Below are positions 22,916 to 33,844 of a DNA stretch of 64,000 nucleotides, piece by piece. Below the pieces are notes generated by a model, which did not search any database, was not told where the DNA came from, and was given only the letters and a program-made list of their open reading frames with translations. Made by a program: the position numbers and the translations under genes. This stretch comes from Haematobia irritans (lineage: Eukaryota; Arthropoda; Insecta; Diptera; Muscidae): contig NC_134398.1 of NCBI RefSeq assembly GCF_050003625.1, positions 73,523,635-73,587,634 on the forward strand, given 5' to 3'. Position 1 is the stretch's first letter, and each line of letters begins with the position of its first letter.

Positions 22916-23418
22916 TCACAGAAAAATTTCCGTAGTTAAACTTACGCTAAATTTAACTTATTTTTATTGGAAAAAAATTATTTGCTTGTACTCAAATTTT
23001 ATTATTGTTATCGAAATTTTCCACAGCTTTAATGAAATCTTACTTTTTAAGTATGTCTCAAAAATTTTATGAACTAAACGTGAGTAAAAAGTTCAATGAC
23101 CGTACACATAAGTTCAATATGAACTATAGCAAAAGAAGATTTTCGCACGATTCCCAAAAATAGTAAGAATGAACTACTGCATGGTTAAAATGGTCATGAT
23201 TTGGCGCCAATGATTTTCTTCTTTACTTTTTAATTTTAATTTTTTCTTCTATGAGATGATGTAATTTCGTGAACTGCAGTTATAAGTACAACAGGGCATT
23301 AAAATGTCCTGGTTTTAACAACGCTTTGTGGAAATCTCAAAATGTGGAGTAAAATTTAGTTCAATTTTCGTGCGAGGTAGTTCATTCTTCCTATAAAACA
23401 GTTCACTTTTTTTCGGTG
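22916..23418 (+). repeat. Dispersed repeat family 5, copy 2
   Basis: Runs from 'cacagaaaaatttccgtagt' to 'agttcactttttttcggtgt' and parallels 2650-3110. The termini read CACAGAAAAATTT and the inverse of CACCGAAAAAAAGTG, again of the CAC...GTG type. Confidence 0.6.
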
Positions 23419-23468
23419 TTGAGATGGATATTTCGAAATACTGTAATGTCTTAAATTCTTTAACTGAG

Positions 23469-23740
23469 AAAAAAACATACCCAGTTCCAAAGATTTTGTC
23501 TTTACCCTAATGATTGTGGTATTGATTCCGAACCAAAGAAGCGAAGAATTGAAGACAAATTATCTTTTAAATTTGAGTTTTTTGTTCTTGATTCTAGGAA
23601 ACAAATTTTAATTTATTCGTTTCTCCAGCTTTTTTCTTCATGTGCTATCAAAGTCCTTTAAAAGCGTGTTAACGACAACTTCAATTTCCAAATTCAGACT
23701 CGACTTCATGTAGAAATTATTTTGAGATTTTCGTCACTTC
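23469..23740 (-). repeat. MITE family 2, partial
   Basis: Starts near 'actgagaaaaaaacatacc' and covers the end with 'ccgaaccaaagaagcg'. The other end is missing. Confidence 0.6.
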
Positions 23741-24025
23741 TTTAATTGATAACTGGCAAGGAAATACTCTCCAGCGTCAAAGTCGATTCAATTTTATGTG
23801 AAGTAAAGATATTTCACATTGTTGGTATTTGATTACCAATGGAAGCGAAAATTACTTTATAAAAGCTAAATTATATAAAATATTTATTACCTATATAATT
23901 GCAATATCTCAGCATATGCTGAATCCGAAAATGGCTCACACATTCATTTGTATTCATTTCTCTACAATTTCTTTTGAATGAAAATCCAATTTTTGATTTG
24001 AATTCGATGAGAATACTACAAGAAA

Positions 24026-24377
24026 GGTTAGGTTAGGTTAGGTTATGTGGCAGCCCGATGTATCAGGCTCACTTAGACTATTCAGTCCATTGTGATACCA
24101 CAGTAGTGAACTTCTCTCTTATCACTGAGTGCTGCCCGATTCCATGTTAAACTCAATGACAAGGGACTCCTTTTTATAGCCGAGTCCGAACGGCGTTCCA
24201 CATTCTAGTGAAACCACTTAGAGAAGCTTTGAAACCCTCCGAAATGTCACCAGCATTACTGAGGTGGGGATAATCCACCGCTGAAAAACTTTTTGGTGTT
24301 CGGTCGTAGCAGGAATCGAACCCACGACCTTGTGTATGCAAGGCGGGCATGCTAACCATTGCACCACGGTGGCTCCC
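24026..24377 (-). mobile_element. tRNA-derived SINE (family A), copy 2, with TSD
   Basis: A 352-bp SINE transcribed leftward, flanked by the perfect 12-bp duplication TACTACAAGAAA (24014-24025 and 24378-24389). The head has an A box at 24349-24365 and a B box at 24312-24322 (complement GGTTCGATTCC). The 3' end carries 'ggtatcacaatggactgaat' on the transcript strand and ends in (TAACC)4. Copy 1 is at 18681-19019. The open frame at 24174-24359 lies wholly inside the SINE and is not a gene. Confidence 0.93.
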
Positions 24378-24389
24378 TACTACAAGAAA

Positions 24390-25514
24390 ACAAATAGTTT
24401 TATGGGCAAATTTATTTCCTGGCTTTCATCTCAATGCTTACATATATGGACACATGCTTTCCTATCCACTCCAGCTCTTGCAACCAACATTGGCCATTGG
24501 CAATGAGTTGAGAACATTCTAATGTGTACTGCCTTTTCTTAATGGCAAAAACAAAGTAATGGAAATTTTGCCGAAAACACAATTTATCATTGGCTACGAA
24601 GGAAATAATATTGCCACACACACAAACACACATCCCCGAAAAACACCTCCTTGGAGCGAAACACAAACTTAAATATGTGGGTGTATGTGAGCTCAGGCAG
24701 ACAGATGTACCAATATGAGTAAAACTTTGGCTTTGACTGCCTACTAAATGGCCTCCTTGCAAGGACACAAAACAGCAATGTACAGCATGACGACGTGATG
24801 GAGTGACAGGCAACTCTACCACTGCCATCATCGTATCGTCCTTAACCAAATGCCTTGTTGAAAATTGCCCAACAAAACTTTACGATGAAAAATTGTGTTT
24901 CTTGGAGTTTTGCTTCTTTTTCCCCACCGTCTTTGGTTTTACCTATTACAGGAAAATGTGTTAACAACTCATTCTTCGTACCGCCAAACCATATCCATCG
25001 AGCACTTTGGCTAACATGTTGACATGCAACCAGGCTATCTGATGAAACGACTTCTTTGGAAGGAAAACAACAACTTCAATTCTCTTTTGTTTTGAATTAA
25101 AATACACGTTGTACATTAAAGACCGCAAAGTGAAGTTATTGAGGAAATCACTACTGTATACAAAAGAAATCACACATAATTTTATTGACTTTAATGAGAG
25201 AACATTTTTGAAAAATTGACCAGAATTGAAAAAAAAAAATATTTCTATTCATAATAAGTGTATAATCTCTGGCTACCTTAGAAATTGTTGTGTAACCTTT
25301 CTAGATTTCCGTACCGTCTGATGAGTCAAAGGAATGTAAACAAACTAATGTTAATTCATCTTATTATCAGGATTGGGTGAAGAAAAATTATCATGACATA
25401 ACAGCATCCAGCACTTACTACAAGCCCCCAAATATTTGGACTTTAATGATGTTGGTATTGATTATAAACGTACTCAATAAAAACTCTTTTAAGATGTGGT
25501 ACGTGTTTGATAAA
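24390..25514. other. Unassigned sequence, no firm gene
   Basis: About 1.1 kb that looks single-copy. The longest reverse frame (24412-24849, 145 codons, starting MVKDDTMMAVVELPVTPSRR) has no domain I recognise, and its Cys/Val-rich stretch comes from a (CA)n-like tract near 24615. A gene here cannot be excluded but is not supported. Confidence 0.35.
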
Positions 25515-25765
25515 TTTTTAGTCACGCATATTCACGATAAAAAGAAGGCACAAACGCACAGAATTGTCATGACTCACGAGACTCACGAAAAATCTCCTGG
25601 CTCATGAAGATTCGGCTCACTCAAGCAACTTATCGCGACCATTGAGTCTTGAAAATGAGAACCTAGTTAAAATCGAGGGTGTTATTAAAATCTTAACATT
25701 GGCACTAAAATTGAGAACGAGTTCAACTTGTGAGTGTGATTATATTTGTATTTGTTCGAAATGTA

Positions 25766-26982
25766 CGAGGGCGGTTCGGAAACTTCTTAGCCTATCAATG
25801 AAACATAATATTTAGTTTTTCAAAAATATTTTTAATTTTCAATATAATCTCCTGAAACTTCAATAATACTTTTCTAGCAATTCTATCCCTTGATTAAAAT
25901 AGCTTTCTTCAAGGTATTCAAAATACTACCTTCATTTGAGGTAAAACGTTTGCCAGCAAGGAATTTTTTTAGATTTGGGAACAAGTAGCTAAATCAGGAG
26001 AATAAGGTGGGTGGTCAAGCAACTCGTAGTTTAATTCGTTGATTTTAGCCATTGTTAAAACACTCTTGTGCGCTGGTGCGTTGTCTTGATGAAAAATTAT
26101 TTTTTTGTGTTGTAAGCCAGGACGTTATTCTCGAATTTGTACATTTAATTGATCCAAAAGGTTGCAATAGTACTCTGAATTTATTGTTTTACCCTTTTGC
26201 AGATAGTCAATCAATATAATACCTTTGAAGTCCCAAAAACCATTGCTATAACCTTACCAGCCGATTGAATTGTTTTAGCCTTCTTTGGGGCACTTCCTCC
26301 AGCTTCAGTCCATTGTTTGGATTGTTCTTTTGTCTCTGGAGTATAGTGGTGGATCCATGTCTCATCAACAATTATGAATCGACGCTTAAAATCCATTTTA
26401 TTTCGCTTAAAACGATCCAAACAAGCTTGAGAAATGTTCATTCTTATGCGTTTTTGATCGTCTGTTAACAAATGCGGCACCCAAGTTTTTTCATCTGTAG
26501 TTCTTTATGCAAAATTAAATGGACTCGATCATTTGAGATGCCCATGATACTAGCAATTTCACGCACTTTTATTCGTCGACCATTTAATACCATATCATGC
26601 ACTTTGGCTACTATTTCTGTTGTTGTTGCTGTTTTTGAACGTCCACTACGTGCTTGTATGACCTCGTTTAAATTCAGCAACCCAATTTTTTACTGTTGCA
26701 TATGAAGGAGCACTTTCACCTAACACATTCACCATATCATTATGAATTTCTTGTCTCGATAAACATTTTTTATATAAATATCTAATGACAGCACGCATTT
26801 CTAATTTTTCCATTGCAAAAAAAATTGCGGATGCGTCTTTTTTGAACACCTGTTTCTATATGAAGGATTTGCCAGTTCGAACAAAATTTAACATGTGTTC
26901 ATTACAGACATGGAAGTTTCCAAAACACTTAACTTTTTCTGTTTATACCGCGCTAGGCTAAGAAGTTTCCGAACTGCCCTCG
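25766..26982 (-). mobile_element. mariner B, full-length but inactive
   Basis: A 1217-bp mariner with both TIRs (CGAGGGCGGTTCGGAAACTT on the left and its near-inverse on the right) and TA on each side. The transposase reads on the reverse strand in at least three frames (separate entry). It is the same family as the fragment at 1-382. Confidence 0.92.
25820..26813 (-). pseudogene. mariner B transposase, frameshifted, catalytic Asp deleted
   Basis: I take the start at 26813 (MEKLEMRAVIRYLYKKCLSR), as mariner transposases typically begin MEK/MEN; an upstream in-frame ATG at 26849 is less likely. After the N-terminal helix-turn-helix (to KRGHTST) the frame slips near 26645. The second helix-turn-helix (IKVREIASIMGISNDRVHLI) is followed by another slip near 26470. 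The first catalytic Asp is in IIVDETWIHHYTPE. The second is in FHQDNAPAHKS, in yet another frame. Where mariner A has the third Asp (PSDFYLF), this copy has lost 13 bp and with it the Asp. Confidence 0.88.
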
Positions 26983-27160
26983 TATTACTCACGAACAGAT
27001 TCCTTTCGCGTCTTACGCCCAAGCACAGGCAACCCAAACGTCCATTGCAAAATTTCTCAACCAACCATAGTCAACAGCAAATTTGCGTTCGATCCACCCG
27101 AAACGAAATTTTGTGTCGGGACCGATTTCCAAGATGTGTTGCGGATTTATGGAGTAATAC

Positions 27161-28240
27161 CATAAGCGTAGGAAGGCCTCTGGGGAGGGGGCTTAGACCC
27201 CCCCAGAAAAATTTTAGCCCCCCCAGAATTTGAAAACCTATTTACGTTTTTTCATTTTTCTAAAAATCAAACAAGTATATACAACCGCACAAAGTTCCGC
27301 TAAAGACATTCATGCACAATCGAATTACTTTTGTTGTGGTAGCAGTTGCCGATGGCAATGTTTGAAATCTGATATTTATAAAATAAAGCTGTGGTTGAAC
27401 TTTTGATTTAGTTGAATAACTAAAGCTCCTTTATTATTTTGTTTAGTCTGGTTTAGTCAATTTAATTTAAAAAAATAGTAATTGATACTATTCTTTCATA
27501 AATTAATATCTTAATAATGCTGCAAAAAAACGTAGCCAAAAAAGAAGTGAAAATGTTCTTTTTGGGTCCTGAAGTGGTGCAAAATTGGCGGAGAAGCGAT
27601 GAATGTAATATGAAATTGTCATAGAACGAATGTCCACCGTTTCAACAGCCGTTGCAATGAATTTGCATCACTTCTTAAGGTGTGATCCGAATTCAGTGTT
27701 TTGAATGTGAATTAAAAAATTTTGTTATATTTTCCCAAACAATTAATTTTTATATTTTTTTTATGATTTTTAATGCATTCTAACGCTTGTTTGAAACGTT
27801 TTCCCTCGAATATTTTCAAAAATTCTATAAAAATTTTTATAATGAATTTAGCATTTTTGTGGCAAAATTTGAATAATTTGTACCATTTTATTTATTCTTA
27901 CTTTTTTTTTAAAAGAAAACAAAAAATTATGAATTAAAATATGAAAAAATTAAGTAAAAAAACATCCTGTGTTGTTAAAATAATTAACTTCTTAACATTT
28001 TTGGAAGTGCTTTTAAAGTTGTGCCTTTAGAACAACTCCCAACTTTTTTGCTGGGAAAAGTGTGGAACTACTTCTAGTTGCTTTATTATAAATTAATTGT
28101 CGAGTTATTTTGATGCCTATATTGTTATTCATTTTTATGAAATAAAACATTAATTGAACCTATATTATCAGTCTATAAATTTCCAGCTAGGGGGGCTATA
28201 GCCCCTTCCCCCTTAGGAAAATTATCTAGCTACGCTAATG
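27161..28240. mobile_element. hAT-like non-autonomous element, copy 2
   Basis: A 1080-bp copy of the element at 8831-10294, with the same 11-bp TIRs and a perfect 8-bp duplication AGTAATAC (27153-27160 and 28241-28248). MITE family 3 is inside at 27520-28057. It lacks the CCCTAYGGG insert of copy 1. The short open frame at 26895-27233 crosses its left end and is not a gene. Confidence 0.85.
27520..28057 (-). mobile_element. MITE family 3 nested in hAT-like copy 2
   Basis: Same insertion position as in hAT-like copy 1, bounded by 'gcaaaaaaacgtagcc' and 'aacttttttgctggg'. Confidence 0.65.
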
Positions 28241-28559
28241 AGTAATACAATGGATTACTGTCAAATTTTAAGAAGATTATTTAGTAAATAAGAGTAATAT
28301 GACGCATTGGGGCAAATCATATATGTTAGAGCTATATATAAATTTGATATGTTCTTTTTCAATTTCAAAAATAACGATCGTCTCTATATCAAAACAAGTA
28401 CACGCAACGAAAAAACGTTTGGAAAACCTGTATCGAAAACATAGCACTTTTGTTATAGTTTTTTTTTTTTAATTTCTTCGAAAATTAGAAACATTTATCA
28501 CAAAAACATGTTGTTACAAATTTTTTTATTTTTGCAAAAAAAAATAATTTTTGTTCCAA

Positions 28560-29640
28560 AACAGTATTGCCAGGTTAGGGGTTTTCCCCTAAATTTAGGG
28601 GCTTTCTCACGTTTAGGGTGATTTTAGGGATAACATTTATTTGGGGGATTTTTGGGGGTAAAAAATATCTTAGACCTTATAATTTCTCCACATTCTCAAC
28701 CAAATTTTGAACAATTTTGGCATGAATTTGGAGTAAAAAGATGCAGGAAATCAACCCAAGTTCCTAAATATAAGCAAGTATGCATTACGATAATTTTCAT
28801 TATCCTTTTTCTTCTGTTGAAAGGACATTTTTAATATTTGACACAGTTAAAAACAAATTATTTTAACTTAGCAGCTAAAAACATTTTAAGAGTTAAATTT
28901 TCATTCGATTATAGGTCTCATAATCCAACACCTACAATTTGTACTTCAGCAGTAAGAGTTTAGTAGCGCTTTATGGTATACAATAAAGTAGGCAGTGCAT
29001 CCACACTGCATGTATCGGTGGCAATAACGTAAACGACTAATCAAACTAGTTGATGATCATTCATTTACATTATTGCAATTCATGCAGTTCATTCATTTAC
29101 GTTATTGCAATAGATGCATGAAAGGTAGTGATGTTTTGTTTCATACCATAATTAAAAAAAATTTAAGTTTATATATCCCTTCTGAGCGCTATTTAGAAGC
29201 TGCTCTAACATCATCGCCCACAAAAATCAGCGCTGATTCGCTTGTTTTGTAAGCAGTTGCTACTGCCTCTCTCCCTTACAATCTTGCTGAAATAGTGCTG
29301 GGACGGTAGACGATTTAAAATGTTGGACTATTTGTGGCGAATAATGTATATACTTACCCAATTTCGTTTATTTTCCTTACTTTATAAACCGATTTATTTA
29401 AATTAATTGGATTTGAAAAATGTGTACATTAAATTGTTTTGTTGTACCTGCTTTTTTAATTGATATACATATCATTATATATTTTTATTAAATTAACGTT
29501 TTATTAAATTGAATTTTTTAAATGTTTCACTATAGGGTTTTTTCGCGAAATTTGGGAACCCATTTTGTAAGTTAAACCATTTAGGAAGTTAAATTTTTGG
29601 GGGGTTTTTGATAAAACCCTAGATCAATTTATTATAAAAA
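28560..29640. repeat. Possible TIR element with GGGG-rich ends
   Basis: The left end has 'ttaggggttttcccctaaat' and 'ttgggggatttttggggg'; the right end has 'ttttggggggtttttgat' and 'aaaaccctag'. The ends are loosely inverted. About 900 bp between them hold no gene I can support. This may instead be two unrelated G-rich scraps. Confidence 0.3.
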
Positions 29641-30882
29641 TGAATTGAAAGGATTTGTTACGCATACATAACTTTATGGTTTGCAGCGTGATGGTTTATG
29701 GCTTCTTGTATCAAATTGTTTTAAGTTGAAAACTTTAAAATTTTATGTGATTGAATCGATAAATCGATTTTTATAGGTATTTGAAAATGTTTAGGGCGCT
29801 TCTGCGTGATGAGGGTCAATGGGACCTACCACTAACTGCATTAGTGGTTTTAGCACAGTTTAAAACGTAGCGAAAAGAAATTGCGATTTTTGTGTTCGGA
29901 ACAATTAATAACATTAACATCTTTTCAGAAAATACCGTTATTTAGAAGAATTTGTCATTTTTGAAGTTTCCTTGGTAGTACATAATTTTATGTCTTACGT
30001 GGATATATCCACTATATTGAAACAACAAATGCAAAAAAAGTTATTTGAACTTCATAGAAATCGTGGTCGATCTACGATTTTATATTTCTATACATGTTCC
30101 AGACTCATCGTCTCCTGTGGGTCCCACGGGACCTCATCATGCTGGTATCGCTTCCGGTGTTATCACATACAGGAGGGTTAATTAAAATTGTGTTCCTATA
30201 TGGTATTCGTAGTAAAAGTATTAAATGACAGAAATGTCGAGAATCCTCTCATAGTATAAAATTTGAAAGAGACCTAATTTTTGCAGGTAGAACGTTCAAT
30301 TCTTAAGAGTATGTATATTTTATGTGTATGTACGCGTGTGTGTGACTAAATAAGCATACATAAATAGCAGCAATTGGGTTGAACTTAATTTGCTGTACAC
30401 ATCCTCTCATATGTATATCCATATATGTGTATGCGCTCATCCACATAGAACAGAAGAGGTATACCTAATTGACTTAAAACTTTTTGCTCCATCCTTGCCC
30501 GAGCTTTCAAACAAACGCAGAGAAAACAAAAAACAAAACAAAAAAAAAACGAAAAACAACTGTCATTTGCGAAAAGCATAAAAATTATTTTTTTGTTTGG
30601 TTTGCGCTAATGACGTTGTTGTTGCCTGCTTGCTGGATTTTCTGAGCAGTGCTTTTATTCTCAGTGATTTTTAATTATACGTAATTAATTGTGACAAGTG
30701 ACATTTTATGTCAGATCGACTAAAATGTTTTTTAGATGCGTGTCTCCATCATATCTCCGCCAACGGAGAATTATATGTTCATTAGAGATGAGCCTAACAA
30801 ATTTTCTATTGAACTAAAAGCATTATGTAAATGTACCAAAAATATGTCAATAGTCCCAAATATTCAAATTATGGAAAATATT
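29641..30882. other. Unassigned, apparently single-copy sequence
   Basis: About 1.2 kb poor in the repeats seen elsewhere. It contains (TG)n-like tracts near 30320 and 30420 and an A-rich run near 30530. Reading frames of 60-70 codons are not convincing. Confidence 0.35.
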
Positions 30883-30883
30883 A

Positions 30884-31523
30884 CACTGAAAAAAAGCATG
30901 GCCAGTTCCAAAGATTTTGTCTTTACACCTATGATTTTGGTATAGATTACGAGCCAAGGAAGCGGAGAGGATACTTTTAAGGCAGAATTATCTTTAAAAT
31001 TAAAGTTTTCCGTACTTGATTCTAGGCAGCAAATTATAATTTATTCGTTTTTTCTGTTTTTTTTTCTTCATGTGCAATTAAAATCCTTTAAAAGCGTGTT
31101 AACGACAACTTAAATTTTCAAATTCAGTTTCGAGTAGAAATTTTGCTACATCTCAAGTAAAAATCGTCTTTAAAATAACGTGTTGAAAAACATCTCCTAT
31201 TTTTAAACGCTTTTTTGCTATGTTATCAAGATGCAAAAAGACAACAAATTTAAAGACAATTTCTTTAATTTTGAAGAATTTTTCATAATTATTAAAGACA
31301 AGTTCACCTTAGTCAAACAAAATTTTCTTTCATTTTAAGATACCCATTTTCAATTTGAATCACTTAATTATAAAGAAAAAAACACTTTATAGAAAAGTTC
31401 ATCGTCTTTCGAGCAAGGAAAAAACCCTTATATCAAAGAAATGCGTCTTCTACGCTAAGCAAAACACGCATTCGTATTTTAAGGACATGATATCTTTGGT
31501 CTCACGACAATATTTTTTCAGTG
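30884..31523 (-). mobile_element. MITE family 2, complete copy
   Basis: A 640-bp copy with CACTGAAAAAAAGC at the left and ATTTTTTCAGTG at the right, TA on both sides. Opposite orientation to 3489-4130. Confidence 0.8.
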
Positions 31524-31667
31524 TACGGAACGATATATTTGCATTGCTTTAATTTTACTAAAACAATTACATTACAAATGGGTCAATACAGATTTCATCG
31601 CTTTTGGGCAAAATAAAGAGGTTTAAAACCCCTAAGGAACCCATGCATGTACACCCATATTTCTGAA

Positions 31668-32230
31668 CACTGAAAACAAAGTTTACTTGAATTCCAACAT
31701 TTTTCACTTAACGGGTTTGGCATTTATACCGAGCCAAAGATGTTGCCTCATTAAAATAAAGAAATATTTTAGGGAGCTATCTAGTTTTAAATCTATGCTC
31801 TATACATATAATATAAGAATACATATCTCATTTATCGAATTTTCGTTCTCTTTCTGCGATATATTTACAAAGTTATACATGTACAAATAAATGTTAGTTT
31901 AAAAATCCGAACTGTAATACAGATATTTCAAAGCAAAACAATGTTTTCTTAATTTCGAAAAAAATTAAACCACCGATGCCAAAAACTCAGAATAAGTACA
32001 GACCTATTTTTGAAGCCTTTTAAGCTTAAATACGCAGATTCAATATCTCAGTTAATTTCAAAAAATGTTTCTTTAAATCAAAAATGCCTTTCTTAGCTTT
32101 GAGTGAAATTTGTCATAATTTATCAACTTTATTTTAATTAAAATTTCTTTGTATTTATATTGTGTAAATTGCATATCCTTAAATTTAGGTTTCAAAATCT
32201 TTCATATTATGTCAATATCTTTTTTCATTG
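31668..32230 (+). mobile_element. MITE family 4, near-complete
   Basis: Starts CACTGAAAACAAAGTTTACT and ends TTTTTTCATTG before TA. It aligns with 54599-55136 and 59189-59792 ('ggtattgattccgagcc' type motif near the left end; 'tgtgtaaattgc' near the right). Confidence 0.65.
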
Positions 32231-32232
32231 TA

Positions 32233-32678
32233 TAATGAAAATAACCACATCGTTAGGTTTTAATCCTAAAACCACACCTGTAAAAGGCAATATAGTGGAT
32301 TTTGATAATTTAATTAGTTTAATTAATCAAAATTGTAAAAAAATAAAAAAAAAACAAATCACAAAACTATATTGTTGTCTTCTACTATATAGTTATCTTC
32401 TACTTAAAAGACAACATTTCTAGTCTAGGTAATCAACAGTGGTCAGCATTAAAGACATTTAATAAAATAAATTGAGAGGAGCATCAGAAAGAAGTAGAAT
32501 TTAAAAATTACAATATATTCAATTTCTTTGTAGAACCAAATTCTTTCGAGTTGTTACAAATTAACTCATTGCCGCTCTCCTGTTTAAAGTCAAACAACTA
32601 TAAGCTACCCACTATTTTTGTAATTGTAAATACACGAATAACATCTTTTTACTGCATCTGATAAACAAAGACAAATGG
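32233..32678. other. Unassigned AT-rich sequence
   Basis: No repeat, TIR or reading frame of note. It lies upstream of the hairpin MITE and RpS11. Confidence 0.3.
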
Positions 32679-32680
32679 TA

Positions 32681-32930
32681 CACGCAGAGAAGGAATATGA
32701 TCACCTCAAACATGTTTCAAGAGCAAAATATTATTTTTGTATGGTGACCATGTAACATGTTTGTCACTAAAATGTTATTTTCTTATCAAATATAACCTGC
32801 TTGCCGAAGTCGGATACATGATTTCCGAGAAAATAACATGGTTGCGAAAACCATGTTACATGGTCACCACCCAAAAATAACATTTTGCTCTTAAAACATG
32901 TTTGAGGTGATCATATTCCTTCTCTGGGTG
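32681..32930. mobile_element. Long-TIR (hairpin) MITE upstream of RpS11
   Basis: About 250 bp with inverted repeats of roughly 80 bp: the left begins CACGCAGAGAAGGAATATGA, the right is its inverse beginning CACCCAGAGAAGG, with TA on both sides. The arms match at most positions, so a transcript would fold into a near-continuous hairpin with a short loop around 'gcttgccgaagtcgg'. A 40-bp solo fragment of the same end is at 52870-52910. No coding content. Confidence 0.85.
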
Positions 32931-33074
32931 TAGTATGTGATAAACAAGTGTCATATTCATTGCGTTCTATTAGCGTTATTGATTCGGATAACTTTCGTAA
33001 AATACTTCCAATAGTTTAATGTGTAACAACTGATCTAAAATCTATAATTGTTAGCATATAATATTTCGATTGGG

Positions 33075-33162
33075 TGTATATAAAACTGTAAAGTTTATTG
33101 TAATAAAACAAGTTTAAAATTTTACTGATGTTTTTCATTTAGTCATTTCCTTTTACATCAAT
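33075..33162 (+). promoter_or_regulatory. RpS11 5' region: possible acceptor or TCT start
   Basis: Two readings are possible. (1) 'tactgat' followed by 'gtttttcatttag' (ending about 33142) is a plausible branch point and 3' splice site, which would put an intron in the 5' UTR. (2) 'ttccttttac' just before the ATG resembles the pyrimidine-rich TCT initiator of fly ribosomal-protein genes, which would give a very short 5' UTR. A TATATAAAA word at 33077-33085 is too far upstream to position either. The sequence alone does not decide. Confidence 0.35.
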
Positions 33163-33633
33163 ATGGCTGATCAGCAAACCGAGAAAGCCTTCCAAAAACA
33201 ATTCGGCATTAACCTAAACAGAAAGGTTAAGCCAGGCATTGCCAAAAAGAAGGTCTTACGTCGCCACCGTGATATCGGTTTGGGTTTCAAAACTCCTCGT
33301 GAGGCCATTGATGGTAACTACATTGACAAGAAATGCCCCTTCACCGGTAATGTAAGAATTCGTGGCCGTATCTTAACTCGTGCCGTACGTAAAACCAAAA
33401 TGCAACGTACTATTGTTATCCGTCGTGATTACTTACACTTTGTACGCAAATACAGCCGTTTTGAAAAACGTCACAGAAACATGAGCGTACATTGTTCCCC
33501 CTGCTTTAGAGATGTTGAAATCGGCGATATTGTTACCATTGGTGAATGCCGTCCCATGTCCAAGACTGTTCGTTTCAACGTATTGAAAGTCAGCAAGGGT
33601 CAAGGTTCCAAGAAAAACTTCAAGAAGTTCTAA
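33163..33633 (+). CDS. RpS11: 40S ribosomal protein S11 (uS17)
   Basis: Encodes a 156-residue protein of the small ribosomal subunit, a cytosolic rRNA-binding protein of the universal uS17 family. The start [15 protein letters not shown] and the end [12 protein letters not shown] match animal RpS11. The internal blocks [41 protein letters not shown] and [18 protein letters not shown] are conserved, and [20 protein letters not shown] is the C-terminal OB-fold part. The length fits: about 155-158 residues in animals. The ATG at 33163 is the conserved start. The frame has no introns or defects, and its codons are richer in C/G at third positions than the surrounding DNA. There is no poly(A) tract or visible TSD, so I favour the functional gene, with any intron in the 5' UTR. 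A young retrocopy remains possible because many animal RpS11 genes have coding introns. Confidence 0.95.
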   Translation: MADQQTEKAFQKQFGINLNRKVKPGIAKKKVLRRHRDIGLGFKTPREAIDGNYIDKKCPFTGNVRIRGRILTRAVRKTKMQRTIVIRRDYLHFVRKYSRFEKRHRNMSVHCSPCFRDVEIGDIVTIGECRPMSKTVRFNVLKVSKGQGSKKNFKKF

Positions 33634-33833
33634 TTTTTTTCTAATGGAGATTGATGGTTTTTAGCGAAGTAGTTTGATGTTCAAACTAAACTTTGATTAA
33701 ATTACTGAATTCATAAATACCCATGCAATCAATTTTTGTCCGGCAGTTTCATTTTGGGCGTCGATGGATTAAAGGACACAAAAACTAAAAGACTTTTTTA
33801 AAACCCAATATACCTTAGAAGGAATGTTCCAAA

Positions 33834-33842
33834 ACCAATAAA
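33834..33842 (+). terminator. Probable RpS11 poly(A) signal
   Basis: An AATAAA hexamer in 'ccaataaataatattc', about 200 bp after the RpS11 stop codon, followed by a T/G-richer stretch. It is the first AATAAA I see downstream. Confidence 0.5.
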
Positions 33843-33844
33843 TA

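Larger units (their letters stand above)
25515..27010. repeat. CACG-rich hAT-type MITE fragment split by mariner B
   Basis: 25515-25763 carries 'catgactcacgagactcac' and 'gtgattatatttg'; the continuation 'ttactcacgaac' resumes at 26985. In the intact relative at 38374-38836 these two pieces are adjacent, so mariner B inserted into it. Confidence 0.55.

Noticed and set aside
24304..24374. Possible tRNA gene (cloverleaf-like, good A and B boxes)
   Set aside because: It is the head of a SINE with a TSD and a LINE-like tail; the anticodon loop is irregular.
24412..24849. Reverse frame of 145 codons
   Set aside because: No domain, no codon bias, and a Cys/Val run from a (CA)n-like tract. Left as unassigned.
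26895..27233. 112-codon forward frame
   Set aside because: Spans the mariner B end, the CACG-rich MITE remnant and the left end of the hAT-like element, so it is chimeric noise.
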